64,000 nucleotides of DNA from Archangium gephyra (GCA_003243425.1 QFQP01000010.1:62001-126000), one strand, 5' to 3'. Numbered from the stretch's first letter, positions 46,401-54,777 are shown. A program made the numbers and translations. Notes: generated by a model not told the origin, from the sequence alone.

Positions 46401-47501
46401 GAAGACCATGCGCTCGTTGCCCGACGGGTCACGCGCCAGCAGCACGCGGGTGCCGGCCTTGAACGTGCTGCTCCCCGCAAGCCCGATGGACTGAACGGCC
46501 CCCACGTCGGCGGTGAAGGTGCCGTCGTACTGATTGAAGAGGTCGTCGACGAAGCGGTTGGTGACCGGGCTCGGCGGGTCGCGGGTCACCGTCGAGCAGA
46601 TGAGTAGAAGGCACGTGGTGTCGGTCTCCTGAACCAGGCCACCGGTGGTGAGGAAGCGGCCGTTGGTGCCGTTCTCGAACGAGGTGACCGCCGAGCACTG
46701 CATGTACGCGTGCGCGAGCGCCGACGCGTCGAGCCACTGACGCACTTCACGCACGGTCTCTGCGTTGGGGGCCTCGTAGTGCATCGAGATGAGGAAGTGG
46801 AACGCGGGCGTACCGTCGTTGCGCAGCAGCACGCCGTCGGGGTTGCCGCCGTTGGTGGGGCCCGCCACCTGCGCCGGCGAAATGATGTCGACGCGGCCCG
46901 GGTAGCTGGCAGCGGTCGCCGTGGGCCACGCGAGGTTCGCCGAGTCGGTGATGCCGGCGGCGTTGAGCACGTTGAAGGCGATGAGCTCGTAGTCGTCTTC
47001 GAGCACGCCGATGCGGGGCGCGGCGCGCAGCGTCTCGGTGATGTCTGCCGAGAAGGCCGCCGTGGCTTCGTGCACCTTCACCGTGGGGTTGGCGGTGAGC
47101 CACGCGTTGATGACCGGCCCTGCGGCCGCCGCCACGGTGGAGTCGATGATGAACGGGCCGCCCTTGAAGGTCCGCGACACGCCGACCGCGGCCGAGCCGC
47201 GCTCCTTCGTCGTCGCCGTGAAGTCGACCGCGTTCTGCGTGGTCTTGCCGCTCTTCACCGCCCACTGCACCGGCACGCCTGCCTTGAGCAGCGCGTACGC
47301 GAGGCCGTAGGCCTTCAACATGCCCGTGTCCTGCAGGGCGTTGTCCATGGGAATGATGAGCGTGCCCACGGCGAAGTTGTTCACCACGCTCTCGCGCTGA
47401 ACGCCGACGCGATCTCCGCCGTTCATGCCCACTTCGTTACAGGACACAGCCAGGGACAGCAGCGCGACGACAGTCCAGCTCCTGGTGCCGGTGTTCTTCA
47501 C
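43443..47501 (-). CDS. Lipoprotein with Ig-like repeats and MYXO-CTERM-like tail
   Basis: 1352 residues with a GTG start. MKNTGTRSWTVVALLSLAVSC has a lipobox (Leu-Ala-Val-Ser-Cys21, with a second Cys only at the far end). Residues 40-420 are an unrecognised domain (VVNNFAVGTLIIPMDNALQD). About 420-540 is DUF11-like (VNGPAVTNGNSITWTINYAN, ITDTLPAGTSF). About seven Ig-like modules of the Big type follow (SGTAEPGSxVxVxID...WxYTPTTxLxxGTHxVxVxAxDxAGNxS). A Gly/Thr/Asp-rich linker of about 130 residues leads to GGGCGCSTASPD, a hydrophobic helix and RRRR. Its start overlaps the stop of the OmpA-like gene. Paralogous to 23862-27671. Confidence 0.9.
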   Translation of the reverse strand: MKNTGTRSWTVVALLSLAVSCNEVGMNGGDRVGVQRESVVNNFAVGTLIIPMDNALQDTGMLKAYGLAYALLKAGVPVQWAVKSGKTTQNAVDFTATTKERGSAAVGVSRTFKGGPFIIDSTVAAAAGPVINAWLTANPTVKVHEATAAFSADITETLRAAPRIGVLEDDYELIAFNVLNAAGITDSANLAWPTATAASYPGRVDIISPAQVAGPTNGGNPDGVLLRNDGTPAFHFLISMHYEAPNAETVREVRQWLDASALAHAYMQCSAVTSFENGTNGRFLTTGGLVQETDTTCLLLICSTVTRDPPSPVTNRFVDDLFNQYDGTFTADVGAVQSIGLAGSSTFKAGTRVLLARDPSGNERMVFMRGYLDGNTTNGQISYLAGHDYSTATPVSSNSLTNGARLLLNSLFASSLTTAVAQPNVTVTVNGPAVTNGNSITWTINYANTGSGVAESAVITDTLPAGTSFVSASTPNMVAGNVVTWQLGTLSPGETGSVTVTVAVTADGAYANSAKLDYKVGVTPRSVTSAPFTTTRDATPPDTVLTMTPPAATNQTSGSFVFNSPDATATFQCSLDGAAFAACTSPHTVSNLSEASHTIQIRAVDAAGNADPTPATFTWRVDTTAPNAPTITSPTMGSTTTGTPTIAGIAEPGATVNVSVGAVMGTANADATTGAWSFTVPSGTPLANGMATATARATDAAGNQSGPSSVSFTVDNTVPPSPVILTPANGSRTNNTTPTISGTAQPNSEVYVSIDSGAEVMVMTDAAGSWTYTPSSGLSEALHVISVTQKSLTTITRSAPSVANVTVDVTAPAAPVITAPTGTVNTSAPVVRGTSEPGANITVTIDGAGTLQTTADNTGAWTVTLSGLMEGAHNVRAAARDLAGNDGPQSAATNFTVDLTAPQPPTVTSPMNGAATNDTTPDIVGTTEANGTVQVFIDNVLVASVPADGAGAWTYTPTTALPEGTHEIVVRGVDGGGNQSGPSMPISVTVDTTAPALPVVSSPSANSVTATALTPVSGISEPGSTVAVSFDGTPVGTAVADASGSWSFTPTTPLMDGTHAVTATATDRAGNTSSPTAPVSFRVDTVAPMAPVITSPTAAAMTGATPTFSGTAEPGSLVSIIIDSMTAATVLADTNGNWLYVPGSPIANGTHEVSARATDAAGNQSGLTTPAISFTVTLVTDGGTGGGGGSDDGGTGGGSGGDGGTGGGTGTGGGSGDDGGTGGGSATGGGSGDDGGTGGGSATGGGTGAGGGSGDDGGTGGGSATGGGSGDDGGTGGGTAAGGGSATGGGTATGGGTATGGGTATGGGSGADGGTPKQEYVGGGCGCSTASPDMAMYALLGLVALARRRRQR
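43558..43960. repeat. Tandem repeats in the Gly/Thr linker
   Basis: Imperfect tandem repeats on the plus strand include three or more exact 18-base units (gccaccgcccgtcgcagt) near 43577-43650 and longer units of roughly 60 bp to the right (gagccgccgccggt-ccgccgtc). They encode the GGGTATG and GGSGDDGGTGG linker of the MYXO-CTERM lipoprotein and are likely variable in length between strains. Confidence 0.75.
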
Positions 47502-49279
47502 GGGGCACCTCCTTCCGTTTCATTGGGCAACGTGAATTCGACGCGACGGTTCTGTTCACGGCCGGCCGCCGTGGAGTTCTCAGCTGCAGGGCGGTCGGGC
47601 CCGTAGCCGCGGGCCGCGAGGCGCTCGGCAGCCACGCCCTTCTTGACGAGGTACGCCATCACGGCGTTCGCGCGGTCTTGCGAGAGCTTCCGGTTGGTCT
47701 CCGCCTTGCCGACGCTGTCGGTGTGGCCTTCGACGACCACGTGCTTGAGCTCGGGGTGGCCCTTGATGACCTCGGCGACCTGGTCGAGCAGCGGGAACGA
47801 CTTGGCCAGAATCGTCGACCTGCCGGTGGCGAAGTACACCTTGTCCTTGATGACGAGGCGCTCGGCGGTGATGACCACCAGCTGCTTCTTCTTCTTCGGG
47901 CAGCCCTGGTTGTCCTTGTCGCCCTTCTCGTCGGGGCAGTTGTCGAGGTGGTCGAACACGCTGTCGCCGTCGCGGTCTTTCGGGGCGCAGCCGCGCAGCT
48001 CGGGCAGCCCCGCTTCATTGGGGCACTGGTCGACCGAGTCTTCGATGCCGTCGACGTCGGCGTCGCGGAACGGGCAGCCCTGACGGTTCGCGGGCCCCGG
48101 CTCGTTGGGACACTTGTCGTCGGCGTCGAGCACGCCATCGTGGTCCGCGTCGGGAACGGGGCAGCCCTGGTATTCGACGACGCCCTGAATGTCGCGACAC
48201 TTGTCCTGACCGTCGGCGATGCCGTCGTTGTCGTTGTCGCCATCGACGCAGCCGTCCGCGTCCTGGAAGCCGTCCTTGTCTTCGGGCTCCAGCGGGCAGC
48301 GGTCCTGGCCGTTGGCGATGCCGTCGGCGTCGTCGTCGAGCAACGGGCACTGCTCGGGCCGGTGCGTCTTTTCCTTGCACGGGTCGGGCGGCGCCGGCGG
48401 CGTGTACGCGTTGCCGATGCCGATGCCGCCGATGATGCGGAACTGCGGTGAACCCACGGCGTTGCCGAAGGTGGGGCCGCCGTGGAGGAAGAAGTCGACC
48501 GGCACCGTCGAGATGATGCGGCCACCGAAGAGCAGCTCGCTGATGTGCGGCGCGTTGGCGAGCGAGAAGACGTTGCGCGAAATCAACTCGGCGCGAACGC
48601 CGCGGCCCACGCCGAGCAGACCGTTGACCTCGATGCCGCTGCCCACGCGGGAATCACCGAGCTGCAGCTGCGGCTCGATGGCGCCACCGACCGACGCGGC
48701 GAGGTGCACGAGGTCGCCGAAGCTGCGGCCCACGTGCAGCGACGGCAGCGCGGCGAGACGACCACCGGTGAGCGCGCCGGGCGAGCCGAGCGGCAGGGCG
48801 ACGCCGAGTTGAATCGCGAGGTCGATGGGCGCCGAGCGCCGCTGCGCGAGAATACCGGCGCGCAGCCCGATGACGGGAGAACCGACACCGAAGGCCTGCG
48901 GCTGCGCGAGGCCCATGCCCGAGAGGTCTTGCCCGGTCTGCCACACGGTCAACGGCGCCTGCAGCTGCACGTCGAGCCAGGGCAGCACACCGAACGCCAC
49001 GAGCAGGTGCGCTTGCACGCGATGGCTGATGACCTCGTTGACGGTGCGGTTGCCCGAGACGTCCGTGGTGGTGAGCAGGAGCGGAGCGCGCTCGTAGTGC
49101 CCCGCGAGCGCGATGCGGAAGCGGCCGGCGTCGAGCGTCGTCGCGTCACCTCCGACGACCGGGCCTGACCCGGGCACCAACACCAACCGGTCCGTACCTG
49201 CGGTTGGCAGCGTCGCCTGCGCGAACGCGATGCTCGAAACAGCAAGGCTCCAGGCCAACAGCCGAACAACGATTCTCAT
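47498..49279 (-). CDS. Outer-membrane protein with TSP3 repeats and OmpA domain
   Basis: 593 residues; GGGGGA precedes the ATG. MRIVVRLLAWSLAVSSIAFAQ is a signal peptide. Residues 40-300 form a barrel-like domain; residues 310-455 are TSP3 repeats (DDDADGIANGQDRCPLEPEDKDG and similar). The OmpA domain has VYFATGRSTILAKSFPLLDQ, VVVEGHTDSVGKAETNRKLS, RRVEFTLP. It matches 27668-29455 along its length. Here it precedes the Ig-repeat gene and overlaps its start by four bases; in the other module the order is reversed. It probably anchors to peptidoglycan and cooperates with its Ig-repeat partner. Confidence 0.9.
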   Translation of the reverse strand: MRIVVRLLAWSLAVSSIAFAQATLPTAGTDRLVLVPGSGPVVGGDATTLDAGRFRIALAGHYERAPLLLTTTDVSGNRTVNEVISHRVQAHLLVAFGVLPWLDVQLQAPLTVWQTGQDLSGMGLAQPQAFGVGSPVIGLRAGILAQRRSAPIDLAIQLGVALPLGSPGALTGGRLAALPSLHVGRSFGDLVHLAASVGGAIEPQLQLGDSRVGSGIEVNGLLGVGRGVRAELISRNVFSLANAPHISELLFGGRIISTVPVDFFLHGGPTFGNAVGSPQFRIIGGIGIGNAYTPPAPPDPCKEKTHRPEQCPLLDDDADGIANGQDRCPLEPEDKDGFQDADGCVDGDNDNDGIADGQDKCRDIQGVVEYQGCPVPDADHDGVLDADDKCPNEPGPANRQGCPFRDADVDGIEDSVDQCPNEAGLPELRGCAPKDRDGDSVFDHLDNCPDEKGDKDNQGCPKKKKQLVVITAERLVIKDKVYFATGRSTILAKSFPLLDQVAEVIKGHPELKHVVVEGHTDSVGKAETNRKLSQDRANAVMAYLVKKGVAAERLAARGYGPDRPAAENSTAAGREQNRRVEFTLPNETEGGAP

Positions 49280-49325
49280 GTGTTCCCCCCACGTCTGGAA
49301 TTCAGTTTTTTCCTGAGTGCAGCGC

Positions 49326-49357
49326 GCGCTCATTCTCACGATGTTGTCGTGGAGCGC
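49326..49357. promoter_or_regulatory. Nested inverted repeat upstream of OmpA-like gene
   Basis: GCGCTC and GAGCGC enclose CACGA-tgttg-TCGTG. The element lies about 50-80 bp upstream of the OmpA-like start on the minus strand, within the 118-bp gap that must hold its promoter. It could be an operator or a leader hairpin. Confidence 0.4.
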
Positions 49358-49397
49358 AAATGTATGAATGCCCGCACCTCGCGATGACGAACGTCGC

Positions 49398-50558
49398 TCA
49401 GATGAAGAACGAGATGCGGCGCGTGCGTTGATCAGGCGCGGGTGTTTTCGCACCCTCACGCAACCAGCCGCGCACGGCTTCGATGTCGGCGTGGAGCAAG
49501 TCCGCTTCGGTGCTGGAGAAATTCAGCGCGTCGGGTGCGTTGGTGAGGCCCTCGCGCTGCGTCTGCATGATGCGGACGTCCTGCGTGATGACCTGGGTGG
49601 TGTACCACTTCATCGCGCGCCGTAACCCACGGGCCACGAGGTTGCGGGGCACGTCGACTGGCAGCCGATAGCTGATGGACGTGAACACCAGCGACTCGAG
49701 CGGGCCGACCGGCGTCACCTGCGAGCTGATGACGTAGCCGCTGCGCGCGCCCCACAGGTAGTCGACGCGGGTGACGTTGGGCGCGATGAAATGGTCGGTG
49801 TGCGTCATCGCCGCGCCGGTGGGATTGAAGAGAACGCCCGCGCCGGACAGCTCGTCGTCTTTCTGCTCGTAGGTGACGAGCACGTCGGCTTCGGTGCGCG
49901 CGACGGTGGCGGGCACTTCGCGCAGCTTCCGATTCCGGAACCAGCCGCGGTGCACGAAGACCGTGTGCGGCACGTCCATGAAGTTCTCGACGAGGTTGGT
50001 CACGCCGTTGGGGAAGCGCGTGACCATGAAGTAGTGCGTCCAGTCGCGGTCGTCGGCTTTGGGTACGCGGAAGGGCGGCTTGCGCGCCTTCGTGACGTCG
50101 TCACCCATGAACACGAAGACCAGCCCGTCCTGCTCGAGCGTGGCGAAGCTGCGAACCCGACCCACGGCCTGCGGCGACAACTTCAAGGCTTCGTCGCGCA
50201 GCGAGCCGCGCTGCGTGGGCCCCAGCGAGGGAATTTCGACGCACGCGCCCGACGCGTCATAGACCCAGCCGTGGTACGGGCAGCCGACCTTTCCGTCGAA
50301 GCAGTCGCCGGCCGACAGGCGCGCGTTGCGGTGCAGACAGCGGTCGAAGAGCGCGGCGGGCCTGCCATGTTCGTCGCGGAAGAGCACGAGCGGCACGTCG
50401 AAGATGCGCCGGCTGATCAGCTTCTTCTTCGCGAGCTCGGACGAGAGACAGGCGACGTACCAGTAGTCCTTGAGCGCGCCGCACCGCGAGAGGTCGGCTT
50501 CGGCCTCGAGCTCGATGCGACGCAGGTCGGGGTTCTGGGGCTGGGTGCGCCACTGCAT
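49398..50558 (-). CDS. Rieske aromatic-ring-hydroxylating oxygenase, alpha subunit
   Basis: 386 residues from ATG MQWRTQPQNPDLRR. The Rieske [2Fe-2S] ligands are Cys74-x-His76 and Cys93-x2-His96 (CLHRNARLSAGDC, GCPYHGW). The mononuclear iron site is NFMDVPHTVFVH with Asp195, His198 and His203. The sequence is of the group with phenylpropionate or vanillate-type and PaO/LLS1-like oxygenases. Such enzymes need a ferredoxin or reductase, not found nearby. The substrate is unknown. It ends about 120 bp upstream of the OmpA-like gene and is divergent from a small membrane gene. Confidence 0.88.
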   Translation of the reverse strand: MQWRTQPQNPDLRRIELEAEADLSRCGALKDYWYVACLSSELAKKKLISRRIFDVPLVLFRDEHGRPAALFDRCLHRNARLSAGDCFDGKVGCPYHGWVYDASGACVEIPSLGPTQRGSLRDEALKLSPQAVGRVRSFATLEQDGLVFVFMGDDVTKARKPPFRVPKADDRDWTHYFMVTRFPNGVTNLVENFMDVPHTVFVHRGWFRNRKLREVPATVARTEADVLVTYEQKDDELSGAGVLFNPTGAAMTHTDHFIAPNVTRVDYLWGARSGYVISSQVTPVGPLESLVFTSISYRLPVDVPRNLVARGLRRAMKWYTTQVITQDVRIMQTQREGLTNAPDALNFSSTEADLLHADIEAVRGWLREGAKTPAPDQRTRRISFFI

Positions 50559-50608
50559 GCGGGCGCGCAACGTAGCGCGCACGGTCGAGGCATGGTGGAA
50601 GCACGCGC

Positions 50609-50959
50609 ATGGAGAGTTCGAGTCTTCTTCCGGCCGTGCTCGGTGCGCTCGTCGGCTCGGCGCCGCAGCTGCTGGTGTTGGCGGCGGCGTTGATCATCGC
50701 CCTCACGCGGTGGAACACGTTGCCGACGGCCGGCATGTACGTGGCGTCGGGCGCAGGGCTCATGTTGATGACCACGTTGATCAGCCGCGTGGCGTTCACG
50801 GTGCTGCCGATCGCATGGAGAGATCAGGGTGTGTCGACCGTGGACCTCTCGATGCGCCTGACGGCCGCGTCGGTGGTGACCGGCCTGCTGCAGGCCGTCG
50901 GTCTGGGGCTGTGGCTGGCAGCAGTGTTCGCGCAGCGTGCACCGCCGCGGGAACGGTGA
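50609..50959 (+). CDS. Small membrane protein
   Basis: 116 residues (MESSSLLPAVLGALVGSAPQ) with three hydrophobic helices near residues 12-32, 42-62 and 85-108. The motif TRWNTLPTAGMYVASGAGLML and the end AAVFAQRAPPRER reappear in degraded form immediately downstream. Function is unknown. It is divergent from the Rieske oxygenase gene, 50 bp away. Confidence 0.6.
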   Translation: MESSSLLPAVLGALVGSAPQLLVLAAALIIALTRWNTLPTAGMYVASGAGLMLMTTLISRVAFTVLPIAWRDQGVSTVDLSMRLTAASVVTGLLQAVGLGLWLAAVFAQRAPPRER

Positions 50960-51228
50960 ATGCGCTGAGCGTGGCGCCGACGGTGCTGAGCGCCTGCCCG
51001 AAGTGTCGTCGCTGCGCGTCGCGGCCCGCCGTGGCGAGATGGAATCAACACCCGCGCGTGTCAATGATCGTCGCGAGCGGAGCGGGGACACTGTTCCTCA
51101 CCCGGCGCCTCTCGAACGTGTCGATGCTGGTGCTGACCGGGCGTGACGTCGACGGTGCTGCACCCGATCCTCAGCGGCCGCTGGTGGCGGCGGCGTTCAT
51201 CGACCGCGCGCCTTCGCGTGAGCGGTGA
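50956..51228 (+). pseudogene. Degenerate tandem copy of the small membrane protein
   Basis: A frame opening with a GTG that overlaps the previous stop reads ARWNQHPRVSMIVASGAGTL, then SNVSMLVLTGRDVDG and LVAAAFIDRAPSRER. These line up with TRWNTLPTAGMYVASGAGLM, RVAFTVLPIAWRDQG and LAAVFAQRAPPRER of the upstream protein. The hydrophobic helices are eroded and about 17 residues are missing from the middle, while a CPKCRRC segment replaces the first helix. The frame is open, so a functional diverged protein is possible, but decay is more likely. Its stop TGA and the stop of the convergent gene form TGATCA. Confidence 0.5.
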
Positions 51229-51759
51229 TCAACGGCCGCGGCGATCTTCACGTCGCTCGCGCCGATCTTCCTTCTTCTCCTGAACGTTCTGCACGTTCTC
51301 ACGCTGTGCGAACCACAGCACTTCTCCGTAGAGCGCTCGCCTGGTGTTGACGGTCGGGGGGTCGAAGCGGCCGGCGAGCGCCGCGAGCTGCGACTGAATG
51401 GCCAGCAGGCGTTCACGCGTGAGCCGTTCGTTGGCGCGGTCGCGTCGGTCATCGGCGAGGTTCGCTTGATCTCGCAGCGTGCGGTCGTCGCGCAGCTCAC
51501 GCCGGCTCTGGCGCACTTCACGGCGGTCCTGCGCGCTCTCGGCGCGAGACTCGGCCAGCTCGCGGGCGAGGTGACGGTCGAAGGACTGATCGAGCACGGC
51601 GAGTCGCGCCACGTCGGCGCGGGCCATCGCCGCGTCGTAGTCGGCGAGCAGCCGTGCAGCGCGCGCAGCATCGAAGCGATCATCGGCGTACTGCTGAACG
51701 CCCTGCGCGAGGCTCAGCGACGACACCACGAACACAGCCAACAGGAATTGACGCGTCAT
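51229..51759 (-). CDS. Secreted, highly charged helical protein
   Basis: 176 residues. MTRQFLLAVFVVSSLSLAQG is a signal peptide. The mature part is almost entirely Arg/Glu/Asp/Ala helix (LARELAESRAESAQDRREVRQSRRELRDD), likely coiled coil, with a short mixed segment (FDPPTVNTRRALYGEVLWFAQ) and a basic/acidic tail (EKKEDRRERREDRRGR). No family is recognised. The upstream gap of 344 bp is largely occupied by the dispersed repeat. Confidence 0.7.
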   Translation of the reverse strand: MTRQFLLAVFVVSSLSLAQGVQQYADDRFDAARAARLLADYDAAMARADVARLAVLDQSFDRHLARELAESRAESAQDRREVRQSRRELRDDRTLRDQANLADDRRDRANERLTRERLLAIQSQLAALAGRFDPPTVNTRRALYGEVLWFAQRENVQNVQEKKEDRRERREDRRGR

Positions 51760-51865
51760 GCGCCTGTGAACCCGGGAGCCGCAGAAAAGTTGCGGGACGA
51801 TTTCGCCGGAGCGTCTGCCTTGCGGGGAGCACGGGGCCGGGAGGGCGTGGCGCGACGCTCGTTTG

Positions 51866-51990
51866 ACCGGCTCCCCGGCACGACACGCCCCGTCACGCGC
51901 TTCACCAGGCCTCGTGAGCGCTGACCTTTTTCACCTTCGTAGGCAAACCGACGGGTGTCTCGTACGGAACGAGTACGAGCCCGAAAAAGG
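51866..51990 (-). repeat. Dispersed repeat, copy 2
   Basis: About 125 bp matching copy 1 at 20297-20433 in reverse orientation, with the same order of conserved blocks and one shorter gap. It lies in the 344-bp region (51760-52103) between a secreted-protein gene and the SCO1-like gene; nothing else in that region looks coding. The flanks of the two copies do not match, so the element itself was duplicated or moved. Confidence 0.75.
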
Positions 51991-52103
51991 CGCCCCGCCG
52001 TCGCGCAGCAGTTGAACGACCGTGCCTGAAGTCGCGGGGCAGGCCAGCGACTTGCACGATGCAAGGCACTGATTCACCCTCGCCCGCTTCGGAGCCGCAC
52101 GGG

Positions 52104-53195
52104 CTACTTCCGGTACGCGTCGGGGTTCTCAGCGAAGCGCTGCTTGCACCACGCCGAACAGAAGTAGGTCGTGCCCCCATCAGCGCTCAGGTGCAGCGCC
52201 GTGTCACTGACACGCACCTTCATGTGGCACACCGGGTCGACGGCGACGACGGCATCGGCTTCGGGTGCTTCCTCCGGCAGGGCCGCGACATACGCGGCGA
52301 GCGCGTCGAGCTCCGCTGGCGTGGCCAGCTCGTAATAGGTCGGCATGCGCAGCGGGTAGCCCTGCACGCGCTTCGCGTCGGGCGCGACGAGGGACTCCTT
52401 GATGTAGGTGAGGTCGGCGGTGGCCACGAGCCCGTTCTCGAGCGTGCGCTTGCGGCCGACCAGCCCGCCGAGCGGCGGCGCGAGCTCCGGGTGCGCGTGA
52501 CAGTTGCTGCACGAAAACTCGTGAAAGAGCACTTCACCGCTGCGCGCCTCTTTCGCCGGTGAAGGCGCGGTGCTGCCGAGCAACACACGTGACGCGGCGA
52601 TGAGCGCGCGGAAGTCAGCGGGGTCCTCCGAGTCGTAGATGCCGCGAACGACGCCGCGCTCATCGACCAGCAGCATCACCGAGCTGTGCATGATGGGGTC
52701 GACGCCCGCGTCGGTCTTCTGCACGGTGACGTGAAAGCCCGACACCACGGCAGCCAGCCCGGGCGGCGTGGTCTCGAGCAACACCCAGCGCTTCTCACCC
52801 GGGTTCCACTGCTCGGCGTACTTCGCGAGCACCTCGGCAGTGTCGGTGGCCGGGTCGACCGAGAAGCTCACGAAGCGCATCGGCGCGTCTTTGAGCTCGC
52901 GCTGCACGCGCACCATCTTCGCGGTCATCAGCGGGCACACCGTGCGGCAGGTCGTGAAGATGAAGTTGGCGATGTACGGCCGGCCGGTGAGCGACTGCTT
53001 CGAGACGACCTCTCCCGTGTTGGCCTTGAACGAGAACTCAGGCGAGGCCCACAGCGCCGCGGGCACGTCGCGATGTTGAAGGTGCGCGAAGTCTTCGGCC
53101 TGCGAAGGGTTGCGCGTGCGCGAACGCACGGAGAGCAGAGCGATGAACGACGCCGCGAAGCCCAACGCGACGAACACGACGAGCAGCTTCTTCAT
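52104..53195 (-). CDS. SCO1/SenC - cytochrome c - YHS fusion protein
   Basis: 363 residues. An N-terminal anchor (LLVVFVALGFAASFIALLSV) leads to a SCO1 domain (about 45-205) with copper ligands Cys83-x3-Cys87 (CRTVCPLM) and His170. Residues 215-310 hold a class I cytochrome c domain with haem motif CSNCH (229-233) and a candidate axial Met284 (LRMPTYYEL). Residues 318-363 are a YHS domain (DPVCHMKV and YFCSAWCKQRFAENPD), a short Cys-rich metal-binding fold. SCO1 proteins deliver copper to the CuA centre of cytochrome oxidase. I see no oxidase genes nearby. Confidence 0.88.
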   Translation of the reverse strand: MKKLLVVFVALGFAASFIALLSVRSRTRNPSQAEDFAHLQHRDVPAALWASPEFSFKANTGEVVSKQSLTGRPYIANFIFTTCRTVCPLMTAKMVRVQRELKDAPMRFVSFSVDPATDTAEVLAKYAEQWNPGEKRWVLLETTPPGLAAVVSGFHVTVQKTDAGVDPIMHSSVMLLVDERGVVRGIYDSEDPADFRALIAASRVLLGSTAPSPAKEARSGEVLFHEFSCSNCHAHPELAPPLGGLVGRKRTLENGLVATADLTYIKESLVAPDAKRVQGYPLRMPTYYELATPAELDALAAYVAALPEEAPEADAVVAVDPVCHMKVRVSDTALHLSADGGTTYFCSAWCKQRFAENPDAYRK

Positions 53196-53283
53196 GAGCC
53201 GGTGGGCTTAACACCTGAATTCGCGGGGAGCGTGGGACTCAACGCCACACACCCGCTCCATGTGACGCGCGCAGCGAGGAGCG

Positions 53284-54759
53284 CTACTTGAAGTCGACGC
53301 GAACCGCGGTCACCGCGCCTTCCGTCACCGACACCGCGCGCTTCTGGGTCACTCCGTTCGGGCCCTTGAACACCAGGGTGTGCTTGCCCACCGGCAGCGG
53401 GTAGCGGACGAAGGGCGTGCGGTCGAGCAACTTGCCGTCGAGCAGCACCTCGGCCCAGGGCGCGGCGTCGGCCGTCACGTAGCCCACGCGCATCGCAGCA
53501 GGCGCCACCACCGCCGCCTTCCTGCGCGACGGCGCGCGCGTCTTCTTCTGAACGGGCTCCGGCTCGACGACGGCGACTTCAGGTTCGGGTCGTGGTGCTT
53601 CTTCGTCGACCGGTTCATCGACCACGACCGCAGGCGGCTGCGGCAGCTCGACCGTCACCGGCCGCGAATGCGAGCCCCACCACGCGCCCGCGCCGCTGAT
53701 CAACGCCACCACCACGACGAGCGCGCTGATCAGCCCGGCCCGGCGCTTGGTCGCCGGTGGCGTCGCCACCTCGGCCGCCGGCAGGTTCAAGTGCGTCGGG
53801 GTGACGGTGATCACCGACCGCGTCGCGCCGGGCCCTGCTTCTGCGGCGTCGAACACCTGCTTCGAGACATCGCCGCAGATCTTCTGAACGAACTCCGCCA
53901 GCTCGGGAGTGGTGGCCACCGGCCCGTCGACGAAGGCCTCACGAAACTGCTTCGCGGTCTCGAAGCGGTCGCCCGGCGTGCGCGACAGCGCCTTCGACAA
54001 GGCCGCCGCCATGCGGGGGCTCACGTCTTCGCGCAGCGCACGAACGTCCTGAACGCCGCCCTTGATGACCGCGTCCAGCGCGTCCTTCATCGACTCGCGG
54101 CGGTACGGCTGAATGCCGGTGAGCGCTTCGTAGAGCGTCAGCGCCGCGGCATAGATGTCGGCGCGCGCGTCGACCGGCGCGTCATGCAACACCTGCTCGG
54201 GCGCCAGATACGCCGCCTTGCCGCGCAGCACGCCGGGCTCCGTCATCGAGCCGTCGCGAACGCGCGCGATGCCGAAGTCGGTGAGCAGCACCGCGCCCAT
54301 GCCGGACACGAGCACGTTGCCGGGCGTCACATCGCGATGCACGACGCGCAGGTGTCGGCCTTTCCCATCGGTCAGGCCGTGCGCGTACGACAACGCTTCA
54401 CACAGGCTCGTCGCCAGCAGGCGGATGATGGGCAGCGGCAACGACTCGCCGCGCGTCCCTGCATCACGGAGCAGCTTTCCGACCGTGACGCCTTCCACCC
54501 ACTGCATCGCGATGAAGGGCCGACCATCGGCTTCGCCGACGTCGAAGATCTCCACGATGTTGGGGTGGTGCATGCGCGCCGCGAGCCGCGCTTCGTCGTG
54601 AAAGCGCTTCACGAGGTCCGGCGAGTCCGCGAGGTGCGGCAGCAGCAGCTTCAGCGCGACGTGCTTCTCGAAGTTTCCGGCTCCGGTGCGACGAGCGACG
54701 AACACCTCGCCCATGCCGCCACCGGCGATCCGACGGATCAGTTCGTAGCCGGGCTCCAC
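53284..54759 (-). CDS. Ser/Thr kinase with C-terminal PEGA domain
   Basis: 491 residues from a GTG start. The kinase domain (5-270) has the glycine loop GGGMGEV (13-19), Lys37 (VALK), catalytic HRDVTPGNVLV with Asp143, DFG with Asp161 and AYLAPEQ. HRDVTPGN in place of HRDLKPxN is common in myxobacterial kinases. A membrane helix follows (GLISALVVVVALISGAGAWW, near 340-360), then a Pro/Glu-rich linker and a PEGA domain (VTADAAPWAEVLLDGKLLDRTPFVRYPLPVGKHTL). PEGA domains are extracytoplasmic beta modules. It starts 18 bp after the stop of the lipoprotein gene upstream. Confidence 0.92.
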   Translation of the reverse strand: MEPGYELIRRIAGGGMGEVFVARRTGAGNFEKHVALKLLLPHLADSPDLVKRFHDEARLAARMHHPNIVEIFDVGEADGRPFIAMQWVEGVTVGKLLRDAGTRGESLPLPIIRLLATSLCEALSYAHGLTDGKGRHLRVVHRDVTPGNVLVSGMGAVLLTDFGIARVRDGSMTEPGVLRGKAAYLAPEQVLHDAPVDARADIYAAALTLYEALTGIQPYRRESMKDALDAVIKGGVQDVRALREDVSPRMAAALSKALSRTPGDRFETAKQFREAFVDGPVATTPELAEFVQKICGDVSKQVFDAAEAGPGATRSVITVTPTHLNLPAAEVATPPATKRRAGLISALVVVVALISGAGAWWGSHSRPVTVELPQPPAVVVDEPVDEEAPRPEPEVAVVEPEPVQKKTRAPSRRKAAVVAPAAMRVGYVTADAAPWAEVLLDGKLLDRTPFVRYPLPVGKHTLVFKGPNGVTQKRAVSVTEGAVTAVRVDFK

Positions 54760-54777
54760 GACGCCAAGGGTACCGCG

